Of a stretch of DNA of 33,225 bases, positions 1-8,560 are shown piece after piece. The position numbers were made by a program, and so were the translations under genes. Source of the DNA: Prorocentrum cordatum (Eukaryota > Sar > Dinophyceae > Prorocentrales > Prorocentraceae); NCBI GenBank assembly GCA_963575745.1, contig CAUYUJ010014765.1, positions 345,865 through 379,089 of the forward strand, given 5' to 3'. The notes below the pieces were generated by a model. That model did not search any database. It was given only the letters and a program-made list of their open reading frames with translations, and was not told the DNA's origin. Within the stretch, counting starts at the first letter, position 1; the number at the start of each line of letters is the position of its first letter.

Positions 1-240
1 AAACGACGGCTGCTCTGAATTTGGTCCCGGGCGCTGGGTCGACAAGAACCAATCGAAGCCACACCACCTACGACCCGCTGGGTCGCAGGTGGGTCGCAGC
101 AGGGGTGGTGTTGCAGGTGGGCCGTAGGTGGTCGTAGTTAATTTGTCAAGTGCCTAAATTTTCAACATTAACGATAAAAGAGACCCCACCCCCAAACAAC
201 ACGATGAATACGCAGCCTCATTGAGGTCCCCGTCTTCGCA
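1..240. other. Non-coding start of window with a short hairpin
   Basis: No gene is visible here. Positions about 62-80 (CACCACCTACGACCC) and 117-135 (GGGCCGTAGGTGGTCG) are complementary and could fold into a hairpin. Its loop holds short GGGTCGCAGGTG-like direct repeats. The rest, 140-240, is AT-richer and featureless. Confidence 0.5.
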
Positions 241-273
241 GGGGGGATCATGATTCTGGGCGGTTCGGTTCGA

Positions 274-741
274 TACGCCTGCAGCAAAAAGACCCCCTAT
301 CCCTGGTGCTCCTGGCCCTCCTGACTTGGGTCCCCTCCCACAGGGTCATGGGGCCCGTGTTTTGGTCAATCGAACATCGCTGGGTTGTACGTGGGGTGGT
401 GTCGTTGTACACCTGCAGAAAAGACCCCCTATCCCCAGTGTTCCTGGCCCTCCTAACTTGGGCCCCCTCCCACAGGGTCACGGGGCCCGTGTTTTGGTGC
501 GGGACGGGAAAATGACCACAGCCACTGCTTCTTGTTTGCGCCGCCTTCCAGCTGGCCGAAAAAGAAGCAGTGGTTGTGTTCATTTCCCTGGTGCCAAGCT
601 CAACGAAAATGACCACAACCACTGCTTTGTTTCTGCGGGCTGGAAGGCGGCAACAAAAGAAACACAGTGGCTGTGGTCGTTTTCACGCCCCGTATTTGAC
701 CAATCGAACATCGCTCGGTCGTACGTGGGATGGTGTCGTCG
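274..741 (+). repeat. 134-bp tandem duplication, second unit split by a hairpin element
   Basis: Unit 1 starts at TACGCCTGCAG (274) and unit 2 at TACACCTGCAG (408). Both continue with AAAAGACCCCCTATCCC, the CTCCCACAGGGTCA block and GGGGCCCGTGTTTTGG. Unit 2 stops at about 497 and resumes at about 687 with CCGTATTTGACCAATCGAAC, which matches unit 1 at 354-375. The 189 bp in between is a separate hairpin element. A third, more diverged copy lies at 1738-1830. The open frames across this region are translated repeat. Confidence 0.75.
498..686. mobile_element. Head-to-head pair of hairpin (foldback) elements
   Basis: Hairpin 1 (506-588) has arms GGGAAAATGACCACAGCCAC and GTGGTTGTGTTCATTTCCC. Hairpin 2 (604-688) has arms CGAAAATGACCACAACCAC and GTGGCTGTGGTCGTTTTCACG. 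The loop of hairpin 1 (GCCGCCTTCCAGC) is the reverse complement of the loop of hairpin 2 (GCTGGAAGGCGGC). The two are therefore inverted copies of one unit of about 85 bp, and the whole can fold as a multi-armed cruciform. It interrupts a tandem repeat unit, with GCCCGTGTTTTGG on its left and a similar GCCCCGTATTTGACC on its right, consistent with a diverged target duplication. No transposase is encoded. Confidence 0.75.
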
Positions 742-1334
742 GGCTTCTGATCCGCCGGTTGGCCACCACGGGCTGCCGCCCTCGACGCGAGCGGCCCAGG
801 TCGACCACTCGCCGCCGCGGTCCACCGCCGTGCGCCGATGGGGGGCAGCCAGGACATGCAGTGGGTGCCCTATCGGGGCTCGTTTCGATCCCTCCGACTC
901 GATTCGACTCGATTTCGACGGACTCCGATTCCGATCCGTGTCGGCTTCGGATTCCGATCGGGGATCCAGTTTCTCAATGGAGGCCCACTAGCCTGTGGAT
1001 GTCTGCCGACTCGACTTTTCCCGACTCGGCTGCCGATTTCCGTCGATACGATTCATGTCGATTTCCGATCCGACTTGTCGATTCGATTCTGGGATCTCCT
1101 GGCCCATGCCAAGAGACACCCTGCCTGCCTCCAGGGTGCCCTGGTCCTCTTGGGCTTCGAAGGCCTTGCCATGGAAGGCACGACGTGCCCACACCAACCA
1201 TCGAGGGACGCTCTGGGGTCTCAGGGTCGGGCTCCTCGTGGGCAGCTTCTTTTGGACCGGCCTCCGCCGCACGGCACGGTGCGCCGACCGGGGGCGGAGT
1301 CGGCCGCCGCCGGGGTGGACCACCCCCCGCGCTT
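742..1334. other. Gene-free stretch with GATTC-rich degenerate repeats
   Basis: From about 885 to 1100 the DNA is a decayed short repeat dominated by GATTC, GATCC and GACTCG words. The flanks (742-884 and 1100-1334) are GC-rich with no recognisable domain in any frame. Several overlapping open frames run through on both strands, as expected from GC-rich DNA with few TA-containing triplets. Confidence 0.5.
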
Positions 1335-1515
1335 CGAGCACGGAGCTCGGCGGCGAAGTCCGGACGCTTCCCTCGCCGATCCACGGTTCGGGCATCTCGA
1401 TGGGCGGTGGGGGCAGCGTTCGGACTTCGTCGAGCATGCGTGGCGAAGTCCGAGCTCTGCCCTCGGCGCCTATCGATGCAGGAGACTCGATGGTTGGTGG
1501 GGGTTGGGCTCGCAG
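1335..1515 (+). repeat. Two-unit 90-bp tandem repeat
   Basis: Two adjacent units share GGCGAAGTCCG (at 1352 and 1442), then a CCCTCG block, then CTCGATGG, then GGTGGGGG. They differ at about a quarter of positions. From 1516 to 1737 I see nothing recognisable. Confidence 0.6.
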
Positions 1516-1737
1516 GGCGCACAGCTTTTCTTCCAGAGAAGGGAACGGGAACCAGGGCCAAGATGTCGCGGGATCTTGTCGATGCCCGATCTTGGTCATG
1601 GTTCATGTCGACCGTCGCCGATTCGCGAGGACGATGTACGAGATGACGCAGAGTTCATCGAGAATCAAAGAACCCTTAACTCTAACAACACAACGAAGAC
1701 GTAACCTAACTTAGATCTCCGTTTTTGCATCCGGGAT

Positions 1738-1830
1738 AGTACACCTGGGCGGTTTGGCTTGGTACATCTCCTGCAAAGACCCCCTTGCCCCTGGTGTTTT
1801 GGACCTGTTACCTCAGGTGCGCTCCCAAAG
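1738..1830 (+). repeat. Diverged third copy of the 134-bp repeat
   Basis: The order TACACCTGGGCGGTTTGG, TACATCTCCTGCAAAGACCC, CCCCTGGTG follows that of the units at 250-320 and 408-460 (CTGGGCGGTTCGG, TACGCCTGCAG, AAAGACCCCC). About 1.2 kb separates it from the other two units. Confidence 0.55.
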
Positions 1831-1945
1831 GAAGTACTAATCAGGGTAGTGTCCGCAAGCTGCGCATCTTTCCCAGCCTTTCCCTCCGAGGTGCCAGCCG
1901 CCCAGACGCGGGTCGGAGGCGCGCGTCGCATCTCCGATGCATCGG

Positions 1946-1987
1946 CGACCAGCCACCCCGAAGGTCCCAAAGACACCCCAATTTCTT

Positions 1988-2025
<38 letters not shown>

Positions 2026-2128
2026 GGTTCCACGGTGCCTTCTCGATGTTCCAGAATGTCCCCCCGCTGGAAATTGATAGGCCCAACGGCGACTTCGGGT
2101 TGGGTTTGGGTGGCTTGGTGGGTAGTCA
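1946..2128 (-). mobile_element. Family B MITE-like element, old inverted copy with a TG tract
   Basis: On the minus strand this matches the family B copies at 12674 and 31171 in order: ACTACCCACCAAGCCACCC end, AACCCAACCCGAAG, ATTTCCAG plus a G run, GGAACATCGA, GTGGAACCC, and the complementary terminal arm. A (TG)n run at 1988-2022 lies in its centre, where the intact copies have a C run. It is clearly older than the other two. No clear target duplication is visible. Confidence 0.7.
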
Positions 2129-2550
2129 ATCCTGTTCCCGTTTTGCGCCGTCCCCATACGTCGAGCGCTCAATTTTTTGCGATGCGCGGGCACCCAGCTT
2201 GGCCGTCTTGGGGTCACCTTGGGGCGCTTCAGGGCCGTCTTGGAGGTCTTTTGTTCCGTCTCGGGGCCTTCTTCGGGGACTTCTTTGCGGTCTTGGGGAC
2301 ATCTTGGAGGCCTTTCTGAGGTTGTCGGAAACACAACAGGGCCAGAATCATGACACCATTCAAGATATTGGAAATAAATAACTTTTAGCCTCCCGAGGGA
2401 CTCCTGGAGGTCCCCTTGGGGCGACTTGGAGCGCCTCAGGGGCCTCTAGGGCCATCCCGAGGCCACCTCATGCCGCCCCGGGCCCATCTTGGGCCTTCTG
2501 TTGGAGTTATCTTGGGGCCATCTTGGGGCTCTCTTCCCAGGCCCCCAGCG
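2129..2550. repeat. Degenerate CTTGGGG-type repeat
   Basis: Loose reiterations of words such as TCTTGGGG, CTTGGGGCG and GGCCATCTTGGGG, spaced roughly 15-30 bp apart, fill 2200-2320 and 2395-2535. The part between (2325-2390) is AT-richer and featureless. A similar patch occurs at 18180-18240. No gene is seen. Confidence 0.45.
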
Positions 2551-2563
2551 TCATGATGTTTTT

Positions 2564-2760
2564 CGGCGGCGAGTGAGGGAGGGAAATGAGAAAGAGAAGC
2601 CCTTTTCAGAAGGCGGCGGGACTTCTCGGAAGCCCTCGCGCCTTCTGAGAAGTTTTCTGTGTCTTCGGGGAAGGCTTAGAAACTTCTCAGAAGGTCGGGG
2701 GACTTCCGAACCCTCTGAGAAGGCCTTCTCCTTCTCACTTCCGCCCCTCGCTCGCCGCCG
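2564..2760. mobile_element. Family F inverted-repeat element, copy 1
   Basis: The left arm CGGCGGCGAGTGAGGGAGGG pairs with the right arm CCGCCCCTCGCTCGCCGCCG. The complementarity continues inward to the GAGAAAGAGAAG/CTTCTCCTTCTC segments, about 36 bp in all. The interior holds nested 11-bp palindromes of the type CTTCTGAGAAG. The interior matches 15037-15194 closely (AAGGCGGCGGGACTTCTC and following), so it is a dispersed family. It encodes no protein. Confidence 0.7.
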
Positions 2761-2884
2761 CGTTTTCGTAGTGTCCCCCCTACCCCCTTCCGAGGTTTCG
2801 ACTCCTTCCCATGGCTGCTTTGTACACCCCGAGCCCGCCAGGGCAGGGGCCTTCTTGGGAGGCCGAAGAGGGCCGAAGAGGGCC

Positions 2885-3225
2885 GAAAGTACCAACACTG
2901 GAAGAGTTTCACGTGTCGGGACCTGGGAGGCGATACTCTTCGAGTAGGAACAGGAGATCAAGTGCAACATAGATTTACCCCAATTTTTGTTCGTCTAATC
3001 GCCAAAGAATTACATAGCAGTCCACGAACGTTTTCCCTTTGCCTTTCTAGATGCGACGAAACATCAATTTCGGGGCAGATCAATTCTGTAGTGGATCCCC
3101 TACTCGAACTCGTTCGACGCTTCGCTCACGTGTCGGGTAGACGCTGTTTCGACACTTCTCCGGATGCTCGAACTCGTTCCTGGGATGTGGCTCTCGAGTG
3201 CGATGGGAGCAGCACAGCTCTGGGG
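2885..3225 (+). repeat. Family C dispersed repeat, broken copies
   Basis: The segment at 2890-2945 (TTTCACGTGTCGGGACCTGG, CGATACTCTT) matches the first half of the family C copy at 22506. The segment at 3099-3225 (TCACGTGTCGGGTAGACGCT, TGTTTCGACACTT, GATGCTCGAACTCGTTCCTG, GGGATGTGG) matches its second half and part of the first. The spacer 2946-3098 is unlike the other copies. Family motifs are TCACGTGTCG, GTTTCGATAC, GGTGCTCGAAAT and GGATGTGG. Confidence 0.6.
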
Positions 3226-3660
3226 GCCTCGGTCCTCGAAGCCCCTCGCTCCTCGTGGCCGTCGTCCTGCCTGCCCGGGCGGCTGCCGCAGATGCCCATT
3301 GATCTCCCGCCCCAAGAGGGCGATCAGGAGATTAATGTCGGGCATGCTGACCACTCTAGGGGCAAAGAGCTTTATCTTTCGCCGGAAGACCGCACTCGAA
3401 TTATTAACCATACGCCCATCGATCTGAAGCGAAGGGTTCGCGAGGCCCACACTGCCGGTCCTGTACCCCCTCGGGTAGAGGCCCTTCGCAATAAGACGCT
3501 TGGCACGCTCAAACACATTGCGGAGCTCGGAGAAACGACTCGGAGCCCCCTCGCAGCGGTGGCTCCCAGCAGGCAGGCTGCGAGCGTCGCCGCACCCCAG
3601 GCGGGTACAGAGTTGTATGTTGTGCAGCTAGTGATCAGGGGGCCTGCCGGCAGCCGCCGC
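3226..3660. other. Low-repeat stretch; possible decayed coding remnant, strand undecided
   Basis: This is one of the few stretches with ordinary base composition. Both strands are open. On the minus strand the frame spans about 3100-3625, with a balanced residue mix (for example FERAKRLIAKGLYPRGYRTG) and no start that stands out. On the plus strand the frame at 2962-3804 contains LYLSPEDRTRIINHTPID. I recognise no family in either. The minus frame ends in family C repeat, and the plus frame runs into the GGA tract, so any coding origin would be a fragment. A hairpin at 3298-3336 (ATTGATCTCC/GGAGATTAAT) lies within it. Confidence 0.2.
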
Positions 3661-3674
3661 CGGCTCCGCGAGGA

Positions 3675-3760
3675 GCAGGAGGAGGAGGAGGGCGAGGGAG
3701 AGGCGAGGGGGAGGCGAGGAGGGAGGAGGGGCGAGGGAGGGCCAGGCGACGGAGGAGGTG
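3675..3760 (+). repeat. GGA-rich polypurine tract
   Basis: Reiterated GAGGAGG and GGCGAGG words on the plus strand. Acidic or arginine-rich translations across it are artefacts. Confidence 0.7.
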
Positions 3761-3796
3761 CGATGCAGGAGGTGGGAAGTCTGTGGATCTGCGAGG

Positions 3797-4604
3797 GCTG
3801 CTGATGCTGATGCCGATGATGATGCTGATGCTGCTGATGATGATTCTGATGCTGCTGCTGCTGATGATGGTGGCAATACTTCTGATGATACTGATGAGAA
3901 TGCTTATGCCGATGATGCTGATGATGCTGCTGATGATGATTCTGATGCTGCTGATGCTGATGATGCTGATGATGGTGATGATGAGTATTGATCATTGACG
4001 GTTGATGACTGGTGGTCAATGACTGGCTGGTTGATTTGAAGTGTTGCTTCAATGACTGATGATGATCAGGATGATGAGGTCGATGGTGATGATGATGATG
4101 CTGATGCTGATGCCGGTAATTGGTACTGTATTGTTGGTGATTTAAGGCTGGTGGTTGATGAGTAGTGATTGAGGATTGTTGGCTGATGGTTGGATGGTTG
4201 ATGATGGTTGGTTGATTGATCAGTTGTACTTTGATAGATAGGTAGATGATGGATTTATTGGAACACTGAAGACCTGTTATATTGATGGGTGATAGTGGTG
4301 ATGCTGATGCTTTCGTTAATGGTGTTGTTGGTGGTGGCTCAGACGATGATGCTGGTTGTGATTTTGATTATTATGGCAATGATGTTGTTGATGATGATGA
4401 TGCTGATGCTGTTGCTGATGCTGCTGATGATGATGCTGCTGATGACGATGATGATGAGGCGGAAGAGGAGGATGAGGAGAAAGAGGATTCTCATGCTTAT
4501 GCTGCTGACGATGCTGATGATAGTGATGATGGTGATGACTATTATGGTGCTGCTGCTGATGATTCTGATGATGATGACGACGATGACGATGATACTGATG
4601 ATAC

Positions 4605-4635
<31 letters not shown>

Positions 4636-4660
4636 GAAGAAGAAGAAAAACATGATGGTC
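3797..4660 (+). repeat. GAT / GATGCT microsatellite tracts with a degenerate interior
   Basis: Dense GATGCT and GATGAT reiterations lie at 3797-3990, 4076-4113 and 4283-4640, ending in GAAGAAGAA. The stretch 4000-4280 holds degenerate GATTG, TGGTTGAT and GACTGATG words. Translations give poly-Asp, poly-Met/Leu or poly-His/Ile depending on frame, with no real protein signature. Confidence 0.8.
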
Positions 4661-5134
4661 CGCCTGTCCGACCCGCCAATGTAATGAGGCTCCGCCCGCC
4701 CGCCCCGACCGTTAGGGCCCGTACCCTCACACGGGGCACGGTCGAAAACGCAGGGGGCTGTTATCGAGGGCGAGGGCTTGTGGCAGACATGTTGGGTGAC
4801 ACGCGAGCAAAGAAGAGCGAACAGCCTTACAGCACACAAGGGGACGCATATTTTCCTAGACGAGCGCCGCTCGGCGGGGTTCATGCTCGACCGCGGGACG
4901 GGACTGGACGGGGTGACTGTGACTTGGTCCCACTTTTTTTGATGGACGGGACTTGAGTCATTCAATAGGCTGACGCCATTCTGCCGGCCCCCAAAAGGAG
5001 GGAGGAGGCTGCTCACGGGTGAGGCCTCGTGCGGGCTTTCGGGGGACCGTCTGGGAGGCTCCGGAGACCTCCCTTCGGGCCCCGCTGCACGGCGCCGTGA
5101 GCGACCCCCCTGCCGCCCGGGAGCACGATGCAGG
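4661..5134. other. No recognised feature
   Basis: GC-rich and non-repetitive. I see no domain, RNA gene or clear inverted repeat. Confidence 0.4.
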
Positions 5135-5292
5135 TTACCAGCCTGGAACATGTCCCTATCCCTATGCTGGGCATCTCTTCATCACGATGCCAATCTCAGG
5201 GGTTCCCTTCTTTTTTGGGGGCGCACCCCTAAGACTGTCATCGCCTTTTGGCGTGTCAATCTTAGGCATAGGGATCTGTTCGAGGCTGGTAA
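5135..5292. mobile_element. Single-copy hairpin element (H)
   Basis: The terminal arms are TTACCAGCCTGGAACA (5135) and the complement of TGTTCGAGGCTGGTAA (to 5292). Further inside, ATCCCTATGC pairs with GCATAGGGAT, and GATGCCAATCTCAGGGG pairs with CCCCTAAGACTGTCATC. The whole 158 bp is an imperfect palindrome with its turn near a T run and G run at 5210-5222. No second copy lies in the window, and no target duplication is clear. Confidence 0.6.
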
Positions 5293-6075
5293 GCAAGCGC
5301 TGCAAGACGGGGGTGCGCGCGGCGCCGGGGGCGAGACAGCCGCGCCTCTGGCGCCCCTTTCCAGCCGCGCAGCCGCCGCGGGCGGTCGGGGCGAGCGCGC
5401 GCGGTGCCGGGGGCGAGGGCCGCGCCCTGGCGACCGCGGGTGCTCCGCCCGTGCAGCACCCTGCGAGCTCTGAGAGGGCGGGGGTGTGCGGCGCGGAGGC
5501 GCGAGCTGTGTACTTTGGATGCCGCCCGCTGCTGTCCGCGAGGCTGCGGAGCACCTTTAGAGGGACGTGCGCGGCGCTGCAGTCAAACACCCATAATGAG
5601 GACGCGCGACTTTGCTCAGGGTACCCTTGCGTCCTTGCTCTTCCTTGCTCTTGCGTCCTTGGGGCTTTCGTCGTCCGCCGCCCCAACAATCCCAACTTCG
5701 GCTTCCAAGGGTGTTGCGTCCTTACCGCGCGTCCTTATTCGTGTTTTTGATTGTATGGCGTGAGCCATATTTTGAAAATTGCTCGTGCTCCATGCATGCA
5801 GTTGGTGCAAGCTTTTGCGACGAACGTGCGCGGCGATAAGGCGACGACTGCATTTTTGATCACCCTCTTCATCCGTGAAGTTGTTGCAAACTTGTAAGAC
5901 GAATGAAGCGGCGCTTGGGCGAGAGCCACTTTTTTAAACCACCTCATGGATCCGTGAATCGGCTGCAGTCTTTAAGTCTCAGGATTATATCCGGTGAGGA
6001 CATCTTGGGGAAACGCCCAGCCCGTTTTACTGACACGCATGGGCGTGCGGCAGGGAGCAATTGCTCGAAAAGAGG
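5293..6075. other. GC-rich gene-free stretch with short direct repeats
   Basis: Positions 5293-5600 are very GC-rich without a recognisable coding signature. At 5610-5735 the 9-mer GCGTCCTTG or close relatives recurs several times. From 5800 to 5950 two loosely similar units start around TTGGTGCAAGCTTTTGCGAC and TTGTTGCAAACTTGTAAGAC. Confidence 0.4.
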
Positions 6076-6290
6076 CAGGATGGAGGAGGAGGAAGACAAG
6101 GAGGGCGAGGAGGAAGAGGCGGAAGATCAGGAGGGCGAGGAGGAGGAGGAGGAGGAGGAAGAGGAGGAAGAGGAATGGAAAGAGGGCGAGGATGAGGAGG
6201 AGGAGGAGGAGGAAGGTAAGCAGGGCGAGGGAGGAGGAGGAAGAAGTGGAGGAGGCTCAGGCGGAGGTATGGCGGGAGGGAGGAGGACAG
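6076..6290 (+). repeat. GGA / GAGGAA polypurine tract
   Basis: An almost pure purine strand of GGA, GAA and GGC-GAG words. It is separated from the next tract by a GC-rich island (6300-6500) with no recognised feature. Confidence 0.8.
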
Positions 6291-6500
6291 CGACGCTCAC
6301 GCCCCCTCGTGTGGGGGGGGGGCCTTCCGGATTTTTCGCATCCGGGGAGCCTCGGCCCCGCCTCCGCGCCGCCTCCGCCCGCGCGGGGCTTGCTTTCCGC
6401 GGTGGGCCGGGCGAGGCGCGCCCCCCACGCGGCCACGAGCCTGCGAGCCGTGCCGGCCAATTGCGGAGGGCCTCGCTCGGCGGACGAACCCAAGACAGAG

Positions 6501-6975
6501 AAGGAGGGGGAGGAGGAGGAGGAGGAGGAGGAGGAGGAGGAGGAGGAGGAGGAGGAGGAGGAGGAGGAGGAGAGGAGGAGGAGGAGGAGGGAGGAGGAGG
6601 AGGAGGAGGAGGAGGAGGAGGAGGAGGAGGAGGAGGAGGAGGAGGAGGAGGAGGAGGGGAGGAGGAGGAGGGGGGGGGGGGGAGGAGAAGGAGGAGAGGA
6701 GGAGGAGGAGGAGGAGGAGGAGGAGGAGGAGGAGGAAAAAATAAAGGAGGAGGAGGAGGAGGAGGAGGAGGAGGAGGCGGAAAAAGAAGGAGGAGGAGAA
6801 GGAGGAGGAGGAGGAGAGGAGGAGGAGGAGAGGAGGAGGAGGAGGGAGGAGAGAGGAGGAGGAGGAGGAGGGAGGAGGAGGAGGAAGTAGTAGTAGGAGC
6901 AGGAGCAGGAGCAGGAGGAGGCGCTCCCCTCCTCCTCCTCCTCCTCCTCCTCCTCCTCCTCCTCCTCCTCATGCG
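6501..6975 (+). repeat. Very long GGA microsatellite ending in a CCT tract
   Basis: Positions 6501-6898 are almost uninterrupted GGA with G and A runs. The tract passes through GTAGTAGTAGGAGCAGGAGC into GGCGCTCC at about 6927 and then (CCT)n to 6970. The purine and pyrimidine halves are complementary, so the end can fold back on almost any register of the long tract. Long poly-Glu, poly-Gly, poly-Arg, poly-Ser, poly-Leu and poly-Pro frames are artefacts. Confidence 0.9.
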
Positions 6976-7269
6976 TGTGCAGCTGGCGTGAGTTGGAGAG
7001 AGCAGCGTCGGCTTGGAATGGGCGCCTCTCGGTGCTTCACGGTTGGGCGTTCCGTCCTGGCGTGCTGCTCGTTCGGGGCATCCGCACGGGGTTTCTGGTC
7101 CTTGGGTCGAAAGGCAAGTCGGGCGTGTCGTTCTTCAGGAGGGATATTCAAAAGTAGCCGCAAAGTATTACGTGGACGATGTTTTGATATGTTTTGAGTA
7201 TTTTGGTATTTTGGTGAGTATTTCTTTTAATTCCAAACCATCCTGTGGTGTTGGGTCCTCGTTTTCAAG

Positions 7270-7380
7270 AGACGGTGCCCCGCGTCTCTCCTTCCTTCCT
7301 TCCTCCTCCCCCTCCTCCCTCCTCCCTCCTTCCTCCTCCCTCCTCCCCCTCCTCCCTCCTCCCACTCCTTGCCTTTGCTC
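7270..7380 (+). repeat. TCCCTCC / TTCC polypyrimidine tract
   Basis: Reiterated CTTCCTTCC, CCTCCCTCC and CCTCCCCCT words inside the split family A element. Confidence 0.8.
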
Positions 7381-7399
7381 TCGGCACACCTCTCACACG

Positions 7400-7820
7400 T
7401 TTCGTAGCCCCATAGTGAGCTCCACCGAAGGTCCCAGTGGCACAGCCCGCATGCGTCCGCCACACCCAGCACAGCGTTTCGTGGCCCCATAGGGAGCTCC
7501 ACCGAAGGCCCCAGTGGGAAGGGGGGGCACATGCGTCCGCCACACCCAGCACAGCGCTTCGTGGCCCCATAGGGAGCTCCACCGAAGGCCCCAGTGTGGG
7601 GGGGGGCGCATGCGTCCGCCACACCCAGCACGGCGTTTCGTGGCCCCATAGGGAGCTCCACCGAAGGCCCCAGTGGAGGGGGGCGCATGCGTCCGCCACA
7701 CCCAGCACAGCGCTTCGTGGCCCCATAGGGAGCTCCACCGAAGGCCCCAGGGGGGGGGGCGCATGCGTCCGCCATATCCAGCACAGCGCTTCGTGGCCCC
7801 ATTGGGAGCTCCACCGAATG
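7400..7820 (+). repeat. 78-bp minisatellite, six units
   Basis: CTCCACCGAAGG or its variant recurs at 7420, 7498, 7578, 7656, 7733 and 7809, giving spacings of 78, 80, 78, 77 and 76 bp. Each unit carries GTGGCCCCATAGGGAGCTCC, GGCCCCAGTGG, a G run of variable length, GCATGCGTCCGCC and CACCCAGCACAGCG. Length differences come mostly from the G run. The repetitive proteins predicted on both strands are translated array. Confidence 0.9.
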
Positions 7821-7929
7821 CGTTGCTCACAAAGACGGTACTCACAACTGCATATGGTTGGGTCCTTCGCCAGGCTAATTTTTCGTGCAAGATCCGCCTG
7901 TAGGGGGACATGCCCGACCTAAGGCGAAA

Positions 7930-8552
7930 GTGGCTCGTGTGTTAGACCCGCGATCTTGATCAAGGGAGAAAAACCATGCGGACCCGACCATTGGCGTTTA
8001 CTGAGCGGCCCGTTGCGTTTACGAAGCAGCCCTGCCCTGGTCGATGCCTTCTCTGGGTGTGTTTACTGAACGGCTTCGCGTGTTTCTCATGAGGGTGGAT
8101 GTTCTGCTCTCTGCTTGAGGCCATGTCTCGGGCTGCAGTCGGCTCTTGCAGCAGGTCAGGATTCGGGGGTTGGCGCGGCTTCCTCGGCACGGCGCTGGGC
8201 CCTCATGGCGGTGCCTCCGTCGCCGCCCCTGGCGCGCTCCGCGCGCAAGGGGGGGGGGGCCCAGCGCGCTCCGAGGAGTCCGCGTGGGCCTTCGGCCGTT
8301 CCTCGGCGGACGCGGCCGTGCCTTCCGGGGCCCTCCTCGCCCGCCCGCCATGCGCCGGGCCGGGGCGCGCGCGGCCGGGCCTCCGGGCCCCGGCGCGCCC
8401 TCCTCCCTCGGGGGAGGCAGCGGGTTCCGCTCCTGGAGGCGAGGGAGGCGCGCGCCGCCGGGGCGCGCTCTCGGGCCGCTCGGGCTCCACCGGGCGGGCG
8501 GGCGCGAGCGGGCGCCGGGGCATGCCTGCGGGGGCCCGCGGCCAGCAGTGTG
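7930..8552. other. GC-rich gene-free stretch
   Basis: From 7930 to 8100 there are short repeats of the type GTTTACTGAACGGC (8060) and CGTTTACTGAGCGGCC (7995). From 8190 to 8552 the sequence is extremely GC-rich with many CGCGCC and GGCGCG words. No coding signature is recognisable in any frame. Confidence 0.45.
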
Positions 8553-8560
8553 CAGGAACG

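Larger units (their letters stand above)
7114..7921. mobile_element. Family A element, copy 1, split by nested repeat expansion
   Basis: The left half (7119-7225) begins TCGGGCGTGTCG, then CAGGAGGGATATTCAAAAGT, as in the other family A copies. The right half (about 7870-7917) has TTTTTCGTGCAAGATCCGCC, CTGTAGG and ends TGCCCGA. The ends lie between GTCGAAAG (7106-7113) and GGCGAAAG (7922-7929), 7 of 8 matching, a probable target duplication. The interior has been expanded by about 600 bp of CCT-rich DNA plus a 78-bp minisatellite. No protein is encoded. Confidence 0.75.

Noticed and set aside
252-290. tRNA T-arm-like word GGTTCGATACGCC
   Set aside because: No anticodon arm, D arm or acceptor stem can be placed around it, and it belongs to a tandem repeat unit.
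838-1714. Overlapping plus- and minus-strand frames of 200-290 residues
   Set aside because: GC-rich DNA with degenerate GATTC and 90-bp repeats leaves several frames open at once. None has a domain or a clear advantage over the others.
2129-2550. Telomere-like CTTGGGG / TTGGGG repeats
   Set aside because: Words are scattered at irregular spacing inside unrelated GC-rich DNA and do not form a tandem telomeric array.
4282-4956. Acidic Asp-rich protein of 224 residues
   Set aside because: It is the GATGAT/GATGCT repeat in one frame. Other frames give poly-Met/Leu or poly-Ile, and the non-repeat tail has no recognised fold.
6127-6972. Long open frames encoding poly-Glu, poly-Gly, poly-Arg or poly-Pro/Ser/Leu
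   Set aside because: They are GGA/CCT microsatellite read in different frames, with no non-repeat domain attached.
7400-7820. CRISPR-like array
   Set aside because: Unit spacing is about 78 bp, but there are no short repeats alternating with unique spacers. The whole unit is conserved.
7227-7911. Repetitive proteins with GGAPYGATKR or VELPMGPR units on the minus strand and TEGP units on the plus strand
   Set aside because: All three frames stay open through the 78-bp minisatellite because its unit is near a multiple of three. Variable G-run lengths shift the frame between units, which argues against coding.
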